64,000 bases of DNA from Nannocystis sp. (GTDB taxonomy: Bacteria; Myxococcota_A; Polyangia; Nannocystales; Nannocystaceae). Shown one piece after another: positions 17,212 to 25,036 of this stretch. The DNA is taken from assembly GCF_016714285.1 (NCBI RefSeq), contig NZ_JADJNN010000003.1, forward strand, positions 62,001 through 126,000, given 5' to 3'. The notes beneath the pieces were generated by a model. That model made no database searches. It saw only the letters and a list, made by a program, of their open reading frames with translations, and was not told the DNA's origin. The position numbers were made by a program, and so were the translations under genes. Position 1 is the first letter of the stretch. Each line of letters starts with the position of its first letter.

Positions 17212-18408
17212 GTGTATCGACTCACGCGTCGCCTCGCACCGCTCGCTCTGGTTTGTGCATGCGCCGGGCCGGCGCCGGCCCCTGCGGTGGACGCGGCGGT
17301 AGCTGTCCCGAAGGACAGCCCGGAGCAACCTGTCCCAACAGTCAGGCCGGGGGGCAGGCCGGGGGTGCAGGTCGACGGCGAGGTGGTGTCGGCGGTGGAG
17401 TGGTTCGCGGGCAGCCTCGACGAGGCTCTGGCGGCGGCGAAGCTCGGGGGCAAGCGGGTGTTCGTCGACGTGGGGGCGTACTGGTGCCCGCCGTGTCGCA
17501 AGCTGGACGAGGAGGTGTTCACGCGGCCGGAGGTGGGCGCTGCGCTGGCCGCTGGTTACGTGGCGCTGCACATTGACGCGGAGAAGGGCGAGGGTCCGGA
17601 GGTTGCGGCGCGCTACCGGGTGCAGGCGTATCCGACGCTGCTGGTGCTCGAAGGCGAGGGGTTGGAGCGGGGTCGGCTGGTCGATGGGATGGAGCCGGCG
17701 GAGCTGCTCAAGGGGTTGGAGGAGATCGCCCGGGGGGGGAGCGTGTTGGCCGGGCTCGAGGCGGCGGTGAAGGCGGCCCCGGACGATCTGGAGGCGCGCT
17801 ATCGGCTGGGGAATGCGTATGCGCTGGCGGCCCGCAGGACCGACGCGGAGGCCGAGCTGGCGAAGGTGATCGCGGGCGACCCGGACAACACGCGCGGGCT
17901 GGCGGCGCAGGCCATGGCCGACCGCGCCGCGTTTCTGGTCGCCAAGCAGGACGGCGACCCGGAGCGGGCGATCGCTCTCTTTCGCGAGCTGCAGCAGAAG
18001 TACCCGAAGGCCAAGGAGAGCCTGCGGGCCTACCGGCAGATCGGTCGGGAGCTGCACAAGCTCGGGCGTGACGACGAGGCGATCGCCAGCCTCGAGGCGA
18101 TGGTCGCGGCCGAGCCGGGGAACATCGACCTCAAGTCGGCGTACGGGTGGTTCTCTTTCCGCGAGCGCTGCCGGCCGGCGGACGGTCTGCGGGCGGTGGA
18201 CGCGGGTGTGTTGCAGGACCCGAAGAGCGCCGATCTTCACTACCTTCGGGCCGAGCTGCGGCACCAGCTCGGCGACCTCGCGGGTGCGCTGGCCAGCATC
18301 CGCGAGGCGGCGGCGCTCGAGCCGGACTCGGCGTTTTATAAGCGGCAGGTCCGGCGCTTCGCGGGGCTCGCAGCCGCGGAGTCCGGCGGGCTCGCGGGGG
18401 GCGCGTGA
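17212..18408 (+). CDS. Lipoprotein with thioredoxin-fold and TPR repeats
   Basis: A 398-residue protein. MYRLTRRLAPLALVCAC is a short lipoprotein-type signal with Cys at 15 or 17. Residues about 55-170 form a thioredoxin domain with the redox motif WCPPC (91-95). Residues about 190-385 contain TPR helices (AYALAARRTDAEAELAKV, LGRDDEAIASLEAM, LGDLAGALASIREA). The start codon is GTG at 17212; no better start gives a signal. It likely acts in the periplasm as a disulfide-handling or redox-linked scaffold. Two copies of the window-wide palindrome (17308, 17330) encode the linker PKDSPEQPVPT. It overlaps the next gene by four bases. Confidence 0.78.
   Translation: MYRLTRRLAPLALVCACAGPAPAPAVDAAVAVPKDSPEQPVPTVRPGGRPGVQVDGEVVSAVEWFAGSLDEALAAAKLGGKRVFVDVGAYWCPPCRKLDEEVFTRPEVGAALAAGYVALHIDAEKGEGPEVAARYRVQAYPTLLVLEGEGLERGRLVDGMEPAELLKGLEEIARGGSVLAGLEAAVKAAPDDLEARYRLGNAYALAARRTDAEAELAKVIAGDPDNTRGLAAQAMADRAAFLVAKQDGDPERAIALFRELQQKYPKAKESLRAYRQIGRELHKLGRDDEAIASLEAMVAAEPGNIDLKSAYGWFSFRERCRPADGLRAVDAGVLQDPKSADLHYLRAELRHQLGDLAGALASIREAAALEPDSAFYKRQVRRFAGLAAAESGGLAGGA
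17308..17347. repeat. Two palindromic repeats inside the lipoprotein gene
   Basis: GCTGTCC-CGA-AGGACAGCC (about 17308-17326) and CCTGTCC-CAA-CAGTCAGGCC (about 17329-17348) lie in the Pro-rich linker between the signal peptide and the thioredoxin domain. They do not shift the frame. Confidence 0.75.
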
Positions 18409-18887
18409 TCGCTGCGCTGGCGACTCACCTGTCCGTAGGGACAGCTGCGCTCGGGCTCGCGCTGGCGGGTCCGCCGCGGGCGATGGAGGAGTCCGAGGTG
18501 CCCGGGGGTTACCACGAGGCGATGGATCTGCGAGGCGACGACGAGCCGGTCGATGGCGACAAGAAGGTCACGCTGGGGTCGGTCCTGTTCGCCTTGGGGC
18601 TGATCCAGACCGGGGGCGGGGTCAGCAGCTACATCACGGCGACGCCACGCTTCTGCAGCGGCGTATACGGCAGCGGCGTGTCGGAGCAGACCTGCGCGGG
18701 GCTGCGGATCTACGGCATCGTCGGGATCGCGTTCGGTGGCTTGATGGCGGCGACGGGGGCGACCTTCCTTGGTTGGGGGTTGATCGAGCGGCAGCGGCAC
18801 CGCAAGTGGATGCGGGAGCGCGGGTTCGCGGTCGGGCCGTTGCTGGGTCCGGGTCAGCGTGGTCTGTCGCTCGGGTTTCGCTTCTGA
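18405..18887 (+). CDS. Small membrane protein, unknown function
   Basis: A 160-residue protein with an N-terminal hydrophobic segment that includes a palindrome copy (coding HLSVGTA), a short acidic linker (AMDLRGDDEPVDGDKK) and two further membrane segments (about 55-75 and 100-125), ending in a basic tail. The GTG start overlaps the previous stop (GTGA), so it is probably co-translated with the thioredoxin-TPR lipoprotein. No known motif. Confidence 0.7.
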   Translation: MIAALATHLSVGTAALGLALAGPPRAMEESEVPGGYHEAMDLRGDDEPVDGDKKVTLGSVLFALGLIQTGGGVSSYITATPRFCSGVYGSGVSEQTCAGLRIYGIVGIAFGGLMAATGATFLGWGLIERQRHRKWMRERGFAVGPLLGPGQRGLSLGFRF

Positions 18888-19188
18888 CCGGTTGGCCTGA
18901 CTGCGACCCGGTTGTGGTCTGGGCGTGACGGGCGCGCACGGGGTTGCGCGCGGTCCATCTCGTCTGCCTCATAGGACAGGTGAGCGTCGTCCTGCCGCGC
19001 GGGGAGGCCGGCGGAGCGGGTCAGAGCCGGTCAGCTGTCCGCAACGGGTCTCCGGGGGTGTGGCGGTCCGCGGCGCAGATCTGCCCGCAGGAAGCTGCTG
19101 ACACCTTCGCGGGGTGGCGGCTATAGTGGGGTGCGCCTGGCTCACTGGGCCGGCATCCACAACTCATCCTCGAAGGAACTACCAGCTT
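18888..19188. other. 301-base intergenic stretch
   Basis: It holds a decayed half of the palindrome (ATAGGACAGGTGA near 18970) and a good promoter near 19098-19127. No gene is supported. Confidence 0.6.
19098..19127 (+). promoter_or_regulatory. Sigma-70 type promoter for the vWA lipoprotein
   Basis: CTGACA (19098-19103), 18-base spacer, TATAGT (19122-19127): each hexamer matches five of six consensus bases. It lies about 60 bases before the ATG, a normal leader length. Confidence 0.45.
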
Positions 19189-20544
19189 ATGAAGCGCAGC
19201 GCGCGTTTACTGTCCGTGATGTCCATCCTCGCTGCCGGCCTCGCTGTCGGCTTCACCGGGGCATGTGGCGACAACGGCAAGGGGAGTGGCGAGGAGTCGG
19301 AGTCGAACTCCAACTCGAACTCCAACTCGAACTCCAACACGATCACGATCACGGCGACGGCGACGGTGACGGCGACGGAGAGTGCGAGCGCGACGGAGGG
19401 CTCGGGCAGCGCGAGCGCGACGGAGGCGACGACGGCGGTGCTCCCGACTGGCGGCGAGACGGAGCCGACGGGGGGTAACACGACCTTCGACCCGAACGAC
19501 TGCGGCGAGTCGGTGGTGAACATCCCGATCGTGACGCCGAGCGTCATGCTGGTGCTCGACAAGTCGGGCTCGATGGTGGCGACGCCGGGCGGGTTCTGGG
19601 ACCACGACGCCGACGACGCCGACGACGACGGCATCCAGGACGCCGACATGGTGTCGCCGGCGACCCCGAAGATCACGCGCTGGGAGAGCTTGTGGTCGGT
19701 GGTCGACCTGATCGCCAACGGCTTCAACGGCTCGATGAACATGGGCGTGGTGCTGTTCCCGTCGAAGGCGGCGAAGGCCGACTACAGCGCGGTGGCCTGC
19801 GTCGTGAACGCGAAGCCGGAGGTGGCGGTGGGGGCGATGAACGCGGCGAACATCATCGCGGCGATCCCGGCGGCGAAGGCCGACAAGACGGTGATCCAGG
19901 GCGGCACGCCGGCGACGAAGGGCGTGAACACGGCGATCACGGAGCTGGAGGCGGCACCGGCGGACCAGCCCAAGTTCATGATCCTCGTGACCGACGGCGC
20001 GGCGAACTGCCCCGACGGCGCGCCCGACAACGCGGCGCTGTTCGAGGTGTACGACGACAAGCTGGCGACCACGCTGGCCGACGCGGCGGCCAAGGGGATC
20101 AAGACCTACGTGGTCGGGATCGACATCTCGCAGGAGGTGAGCGGGACGACCAAGGACGGCAACCCGGACAGCACCAACACCTACGACAAGCTGAACGAGG
20201 TGGCGATCGCCGGCGGTGTGCCGCGCGCGGGCGCCGAGAAGTTCTTCAACACGACCAACCAGGACGAGCTGCAGGCCGCGCTGGACATGATCTCGATGCA
20301 GATCCTCAGCTGCACCCTCGATCTCGATCCGTCGCCGGTGTACCTCGACTACGTCGAGGTCACGGTGAAGGAGAAGTACGGCAAGATGCAGGTCATGGAC
20401 TGCGCGACCGAGGATGGCTGGCACTACCTCGAGAAGGTGAACCCGGACGATCCGGTGCGCATCGAGCTGTGCGGTCAGGCCTGCGCTGACTTCCAGATGA
20501 CCGGCATGATCGACATTCAGTACCGCTGCCCGAACTCGGGTTAG
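19189..20544 (+). CDS. von Willebrand factor A domain lipoprotein
   Basis: A 451-residue lipoprotein (signal to Cys26 or nearby: LAAGLAVGFTGAC). Residues 36-80 are a low-complexity stretch of Ser-Asn, Thr-Ile and Thr-Ala dipeptides, a surface linker. The vWA domain starts about 115; its metal site is DKSGS (D124, S126, S128). A calcium-loop-like acidic segment (DADDADDDGIQDAD, about 140-153) follows. A late disulfide-type cluster (CTLDL, CATEDGW, CGQAC) ends the protein. Myxobacteria have many of these, with roles suggested in adhesion or binding; ligand unknown. The ATG has GAAGGAAC upstream, but a little far. Confidence 0.85.
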   Translation: MKRSARLLSVMSILAAGLAVGFTGACGDNGKGSGEESESNSNSNSNSNSNTITITATATVTATESASATEGSGSASATEATTAVLPTGGETEPTGGNTTFDPNDCGESVVNIPIVTPSVMLVLDKSGSMVATPGGFWDHDADDADDDGIQDADMVSPATPKITRWESLWSVVDLIANGFNGSMNMGVVLFPSKAAKADYSAVACVVNAKPEVAVGAMNAANIIAAIPAAKADKTVIQGGTPATKGVNTAITELEAAPADQPKFMILVTDGAANCPDGAPDNAALFEVYDDKLATTLADAAAKGIKTYVVGIDISQEVSGTTKDGNPDSTNTYDKLNEVAIAGGVPRAGAEKFFNTTNQDELQAALDMISMQILSCTLDLDPSPVYLDYVEVTVKEKYGKMQVMDCATEDGWHYLEKVNPDDPVRIELCGQACADFQMTGMIDIQYRCPNSG

Positions 20545-20550
20545 TCGCGG

Positions 20551-20580
20551 GGCCCTGCGCGACGCGGGGCCGAGATTTTA
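20551..20580 (+). terminator. Possible terminator after the vWA gene
   Basis: GGCCC (20551-20555) pairs with GGGCC (20567-20571) and is followed by GAGATTTTA. A second short hairpin (CGCCG-GAA-CGGCG, near 20595) followed by CGCGAATTTTTTG lies 25 bases on. Either could stop transcription; both are modest. Confidence 0.4.
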
Positions 20581-20667
20581 CGACTGCGCGGGGTCGCCGG
20601 AACGGCGGCCTCGCGAATTTTTTGGGCCCGCGGCGGTGGCGGTGGCCAGCGGTGGGGCGCGTCGGTT

Positions 20668-21759
20668 ATGGTCGGCGCTGTGAGTGGCTCTGAAAGTGGC
20701 TCCGACAGTGGCCTGGACGATGGGCTCGACGCGGGGCTCGGGGAGCTCATTGGGCGCCTGCCGAAGGTCGAGTTGCACCTGCACCTCGAGGGCAGCATCC
20801 CGCCGGAGCTGGCGCTGCGGCTAGCGCGGCGCCACGGGCGGGGGCTGCCGGGGATGGCCGACGGGGCTGCGGGGCTGCGGGAGCACTACCGCTTCGCGAG
20901 CTTCACGGAGTTCGTGCGCATGTACCTGGCGATCTCGGCGTGCCTCGTGGATGCGGAGGACTTCTGTGAGATCGCCGTGGCGCTGGGGCGCGAGCTCGCG
21001 GCGCAGCGGGTGGTCTATGCCGAGGTGACCTTCACGCCGATGACGCATGTCGCTCGCGGGGTCGATGCGGCGGTGATGTTGGCCGGGCTGGCGGAGGGTC
21101 GGGCGCGGGCGCGGGAGCAGTACGGTGTGGAGCTCGCGTGGGTCTTCGACATCGTGCGCAGCCTCGGTGACCAGGCCGCGCCGACGCTCGAGCTGGCGCT
21201 GCGAGGGCGCGAGCAGGGGGTGATCGGGCTCGGCTTCTCGGGGCCCGAGGCGGCGGGTTGGCCGATCGCGCCGTTCGGGCCGGTGTTCGCCCGGGGGCGC
21301 GCGGAGGGGCTGCGCTCGCTGCCTCACGCGGGCGAGATGGCGGGGCCGCGGAGCATCTGGGACGCGCTGACGGTGCTCGGGGCGGACCGCATCGGTCACG
21401 GGGTGCGGGCGGTCGATGAGCCGGCGTTGCTCGAGCATCTCGCGCTGCATCAGGTGCCGCTCGAGGTGTGCCCGACCAGCAACCTGGGGATCGGTCTGTA
21501 CCCGGACCTCGCGGCGCATCCGCTGCCGCGGTTGCTCGCGGCCGGGCTGGCGGTGTCGCTGGCGAGCGATGACCCGCCGATGTTCGCGACCTCGCTGGTG
21601 CAGGAGTACCGCCGCTGCGCCGCGGCGTACGGGTGGGACGCGGCGCAGCTGCGCGCGCTGGCGGCCGCGGGGGTGCGCCACAGCTTCATGAGCGAGCCGC
21701 GAAAGGTGGAGTTGCTGGCCGAGCAGGACCGGGTGGCGGCGGAGCTGGGCTGGGTTTGA
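20668..21759 (+). CDS. Adenosine deaminase family enzyme
   Basis: A 363-residue amidohydrolase. Zinc and substrate motifs are present: VELHLHLEGS (H37, H39), a later HAGE, RIGHG and SDDPPMF (Asp of the metal site). The family removes the amino group from a purine. Classical ADA has SLNTDDP; here ASDDPPMF is closer to adenine or aminodeoxyfutalosine deaminases (menaquinone by the futalosine route), so the substrate is uncertain. The first 25 residues (repeated Gly/Ser/Asp) look like a non-conserved extension; GTG codons downstream could be the true start. Confidence 0.82.
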   Translation: MVGAVSGSESGSDSGLDDGLDAGLGELIGRLPKVELHLHLEGSIPPELALRLARRHGRGLPGMADGAAGLREHYRFASFTEFVRMYLAISACLVDAEDFCEIAVALGRELAAQRVVYAEVTFTPMTHVARGVDAAVMLAGLAEGRARAREQYGVELAWVFDIVRSLGDQAAPTLELALRGREQGVIGLGFSGPEAAGWPIAPFGPVFARGRAEGLRSLPHAGEMAGPRSIWDALTVLGADRIGHGVRAVDEPALLEHLALHQVPLEVCPTSNLGIGLYPDLAAHPLPRLLAAGLAVSLASDDPPMFATSLVQEYRRCAAAYGWDAAQLRALAAAGVRHSFMSEPRKVELLAEQDRVAAELGWV

Positions 21760-21897
21760 CAGGGGTTATTGCGTGCACGCGCACGCGGGTGGTCGCGCGG
21801 AGGGATTGCTCGCGTGCACGAGCACGCGGGTCGCGGCGACGCAACCACGACAACGCGGGGACGGTGGGCTGTGGGGCGGGCTGATAAGCTCTCGCGC

Positions 21898-24800
21898 GTG
21901 ACTCACACTGCTCGTCGTCGTCGCTGGTCGCTCCCCTTCGCTCTCACTGCCGGGCTGTGGGCTTGCAACCCGCAGACGAGCACGGGCCCGACGAGCGCGG
22001 GGGGTGGAGCGCCGGACGAGGTTGCGAAGCTGCCGCCGGCGGAGCCGCTGCCGGCGCTGCGCACGGGGACGCGGGCGGTGGTCGCGGGCAAGCAGCTGGC
22101 GGGCAAGGTGGCGGCGACGGGTGTCGACGCGACGCACGAGTATCTCGAGCTGGTGTTGCCGCTGTCGAGTGAGGAGTCGAGCCTCGACTTCGACCGCACG
22201 CACGTGGAGCTGACGGGCGGCGTGGCGGGGGACATCGCGGTGGTGGCGACGGGGATGGGCGGAGTGGAGTCGCGGGTGCTGGTGCGGCGCAAGCTCGGTG
22301 GCGGGGACGAGGTCGCGGGGGCGCTGTTCGGCGAGCGCTGGAGCGACGGCAAGCGGGAGTGGGTGCGGGTGCCGTTCACGGCGGGGGAGCGCAAGGCGGC
22401 GCCGGCGGACAAGGAGCTGCAGCGGCGCTGGGTCGACGCATTTTCGGAGCAGTTTGGCGATCGCTGGCGGACGCAGCACCCGTGGTATCAGTTCGCGGCG
22501 GGGCGGGTGCGGGCGCTGCTGCCGGGTGGTTTGAAGGGCGGCATGGCGGGCCTGGACGGCGGCCTCGTGCGGCCGGAGCGGCGCACGGATCTGTCGCTGC
22601 TGATGGACACGACGACCGGCGTGATGTCGATGCAGGAGGCGCTGCAGCACGACCGCGGGCTGCGCCTCGATCGCGGCGACGAGCAGCGGACGATCGCGGT
22701 GAGTGAGCTGGTGTTGCCGGCGCTCGACGCCCACCCGTTCGCGGCGATGCAGGCCAAGCTGCCGGACCCGGGCGCGGGCGCGCCGGAGCCGCTGGCGGCG
22801 GCGGTGCCGGCCGAGTTCTGGTACGCGCGGGTGGATGACATCCGCCTGCTGCTGCGCCTGCTCGACGAGGCGGACACGTGGATCACGCCGATCGTTCAGG
22901 TGCTGCAGCAGAACCCGGAGGACCGCCACCTCGCGGACCGCTACCAGGCCCAGCTGGGGCTGCGGCGCACCGAGCTGGCCAAGCTGTTCGGGCACACGGT
23001 GGTCGGCCAGGTCGCGATCGTGGGCAGCGACCCGTACCTGCGCGAGGGCAGCGACATCACGATCCTGTTCAGCGTGAAGCAGCAGGCGATCTTCGACCAG
23101 GAGATGGCGGGTCACCTCGCGGCGTACGGGCGCGACTTGCCGGGCTTGACGACGACCACGCGCGACTACCAGGGCGTGCAGATCCAGGAGAGCCGCGATC
23201 CGAGCGGGAAGGTGCGGCAGCAGCGGGCGCAGGTGAAGGAGCTGGCGATCGTGTCGAACTCGCCGCGGGCGACGGAGCGGGTGCTCGACGCGCTCGGCGG
23301 GCGGACACCGCGGCTCGCGGACGAGGCGGACCTGCGCTACATGCTGGCGCGCGACCCGGGGGCGCATCAGGCCTTTGCGTTCCTCAGCGACAAGTTCATC
23401 GCGGGGGTGATCGGGCCGCAGCAGAAGGTCCAGGCGGCGCGCCGGCAGCAGGCGCTGGCGGAGCTGCTGACGCCGGGCTACGCGGCGCTGCTGCACGGCT
23501 GGCTGTTCGGACAGGCGCCGGCGAGCACCGAGGCGCTGGTGAAGAGTGGGTTGTTGGCCAGCGAGGAGCTCAAGCACGCGGACGGTGCCGCGATCGAGTT
23601 CACGCCGGGCGGGCCGGCGCGCTCGAGCTGGGGTCAGGTCTCGGCCCTGACGCCGCTGATTGATTTGCCGGCGGTGACGCAGGTGAGCGAGGCGGAGAAG
23701 CTTGCGTATGAGAACTTCGTGCGGGGTTATCAGCAATACTGGAAGCAGTTCATTGACCCCGTGGCGATCCGGCTGGATGTGAAGGACGAGGCGGGGGGTT
23801 CGGCGGCGGAGGTCGACGTGCGCATCTTGCCGCTGATCTCGGCGACGGATTACAGCGACATCGAGGCGATCGTTGGCGGGACGCGGGTGCAGGTTGGGCC
23901 GCACGACCGCGGCTTGCTGGCGGTGTGGGCGGTCGGCAAGGACGCGCGGCTGCGCGGCGACCTCGACGGGATCATGCGCGCGGCGACCGGGAAGTCGGAC
24001 ATCGGCATCGGCTGGCTCGGCGATTGGGTGCTGGTCGGGCTCGAGGACCGGGCGGCGCTGGTGGAGATGCTGGCGAAGTTCGACGACAAGGTGCAGCTGG
24101 CGCCGGAGAAGTTCGCGGGCGGCGAGTTCAACGACGTCGACCTGTGGCGCAAGGTCGGGAAGTTCCCGGTGTACGCGGCGGCGGAGGTGAAGAACCCGGC
24201 GATGCTGGTGGCGACGTTGACGGCGATCCGGGCGATGCTCGGGGAGGTCGCGCCGGGGATGATCGAGTGGGGCGAGGTGAGCAAGCACCGCGACCTGTCG
24301 ATCGTGCGGGTGGGGATGAGCAAGACGGCGCCGCTGCTGCCGAACCGCGAGATCGCGGACGCGGTCGCGCTGCATTATGTGCAGACCGGGACGGCGGTGG
24401 TGCTGGCGCTCGACGTGGCGACGCTGCAGAGCGCGGTCGATCGCCTGCTCGACGGCAAGCTGCCGACGAGCGGGCCGGAGGGGAGCTCGCAGTTCGTGCT
24501 GCAGGGCAGCTCGCAGCCGGGCGCGCCGCTGTGGACGGCGCTGCTGTGGACGATCCAGGGTCAGGCCAACGGGGCCCAGGCGGGGGCGCGGCGCTCGGCG
24601 GAGGTGCTGCTGCGCGGCGACCCGGCGCTGGTGGTCGCGGGGCAGGCCGACGCGGGGCGGGCCGACGCGCAGCAGTTGGCGGCGCGCGGGCTCGACTACT
24701 TCGGCTTCGCGCCGGTGACCACGCAGGGGGGCTCGGGCTTCACGCTGGACGCGAGCGGTGCGGGAGATCCGGTGCTCGGCACGACGATCGCGCCGGTGTT

Positions 24801-24960
24801 CGTGCCGCTGCCGATCGCCGACTCGCCGGTCGAGCGGTTGATGCTGCGGTTGACCGGGCTGCGCGGTGAGGTGGCGTTCGACAAGGAGCCCGACCCGGCG
24901 GGGCCGAACGCTCGCAGCTTGCACACGCGCTTCACGCTGCGGCTCGGGGCTGCGCCGTAG
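21898..24960 (+). CDS. Large lipoprotein/secreted protein, unknown function
   Basis: A 1020-residue protein. The GTG at 21898 begins MTHTARRRRWSLPFALTAGLWAC, a good lipoprotein signal with Cys about 23. The rest is a large extracellular or outer-membrane-facing domain with regular beta-rich sequence in two similar halves (around 440-570 and 640-930). I see no enzymatic motif, and no membrane span after the signal. It probably belongs to a myxobacterial lipoprotein family with no assigned function. Upstream, 21760-21897 holds a GTGCACGCGCACGCGG repeat. The gene ends next to a palindrome array. Confidence 0.7.
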   Translation: MTHTARRRRWSLPFALTAGLWACNPQTSTGPTSAGGGAPDEVAKLPPAEPLPALRTGTRAVVAGKQLAGKVAATGVDATHEYLELVLPLSSEESSLDFDRTHVELTGGVAGDIAVVATGMGGVESRVLVRRKLGGGDEVAGALFGERWSDGKREWVRVPFTAGERKAAPADKELQRRWVDAFSEQFGDRWRTQHPWYQFAAGRVRALLPGGLKGGMAGLDGGLVRPERRTDLSLLMDTTTGVMSMQEALQHDRGLRLDRGDEQRTIAVSELVLPALDAHPFAAMQAKLPDPGAGAPEPLAAAVPAEFWYARVDDIRLLLRLLDEADTWITPIVQVLQQNPEDRHLADRYQAQLGLRRTELAKLFGHTVVGQVAIVGSDPYLREGSDITILFSVKQQAIFDQEMAGHLAAYGRDLPGLTTTTRDYQGVQIQESRDPSGKVRQQRAQVKELAIVSNSPRATERVLDALGGRTPRLADEADLRYMLARDPGAHQAFAFLSDKFIAGVIGPQQKVQAARRQQALAELLTPGYAALLHGWLFGQAPASTEALVKSGLLASEELKHADGAAIEFTPGGPARSSWGQVSALTPLIDLPAVTQVSEAEKLAYENFVRGYQQYWKQFIDPVAIRLDVKDEAGGSAAEVDVRILPLISATDYSDIEAIVGGTRVQVGPHDRGLLAVWAVGKDARLRGDLDGIMRAATGKSDIGIGWLGDWVLVGLEDRAALVEMLAKFDDKVQLAPEKFAGGEFNDVDLWRKVGKFPVYAAAEVKNPAMLVATLTAIRAMLGEVAPGMIEWGEVSKHRDLSIVRVGMSKTAPLLPNREIADAVALHYVQTGTAVVLALDVATLQSAVDRLLDGKLPTSGPEGSSQFVLQGSSQPGAPLWTALLWTIQGQANGAQAGARRSAEVLLRGDPALVVAGQADAGRADAQQLAARGLDYFGFAPVTTQGGSGFTLDASGAGDPVLGTTIAPVFVPLPIADSPVERLMLRLTGLRGEVAFDKEPDPAGPNARSLHTRFTLRLGAAP

Positions 24961-25036
24961 GGCAGGTCGCGGCTGCTCGCGGGCTGTCCCTCAGGGCAGG
25001 TCGCGGCGGCTCGCGGGCTGTCCCTCAGGGCAGGTC
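24958..25036. repeat. Palindrome array with 34-bp period, overlapping a stop codon
   Basis: Two full copies of GGCTGTCCCTCAGGGCAGGT (24982-25001 and 25016-25035) and a leading half copy, 34 bases apart, fill the convergent gap. The second copy carries the TGA stop of the minus-strand gene in its centre (TCA on the plus strand at 25025-25027). Confidence 0.85.
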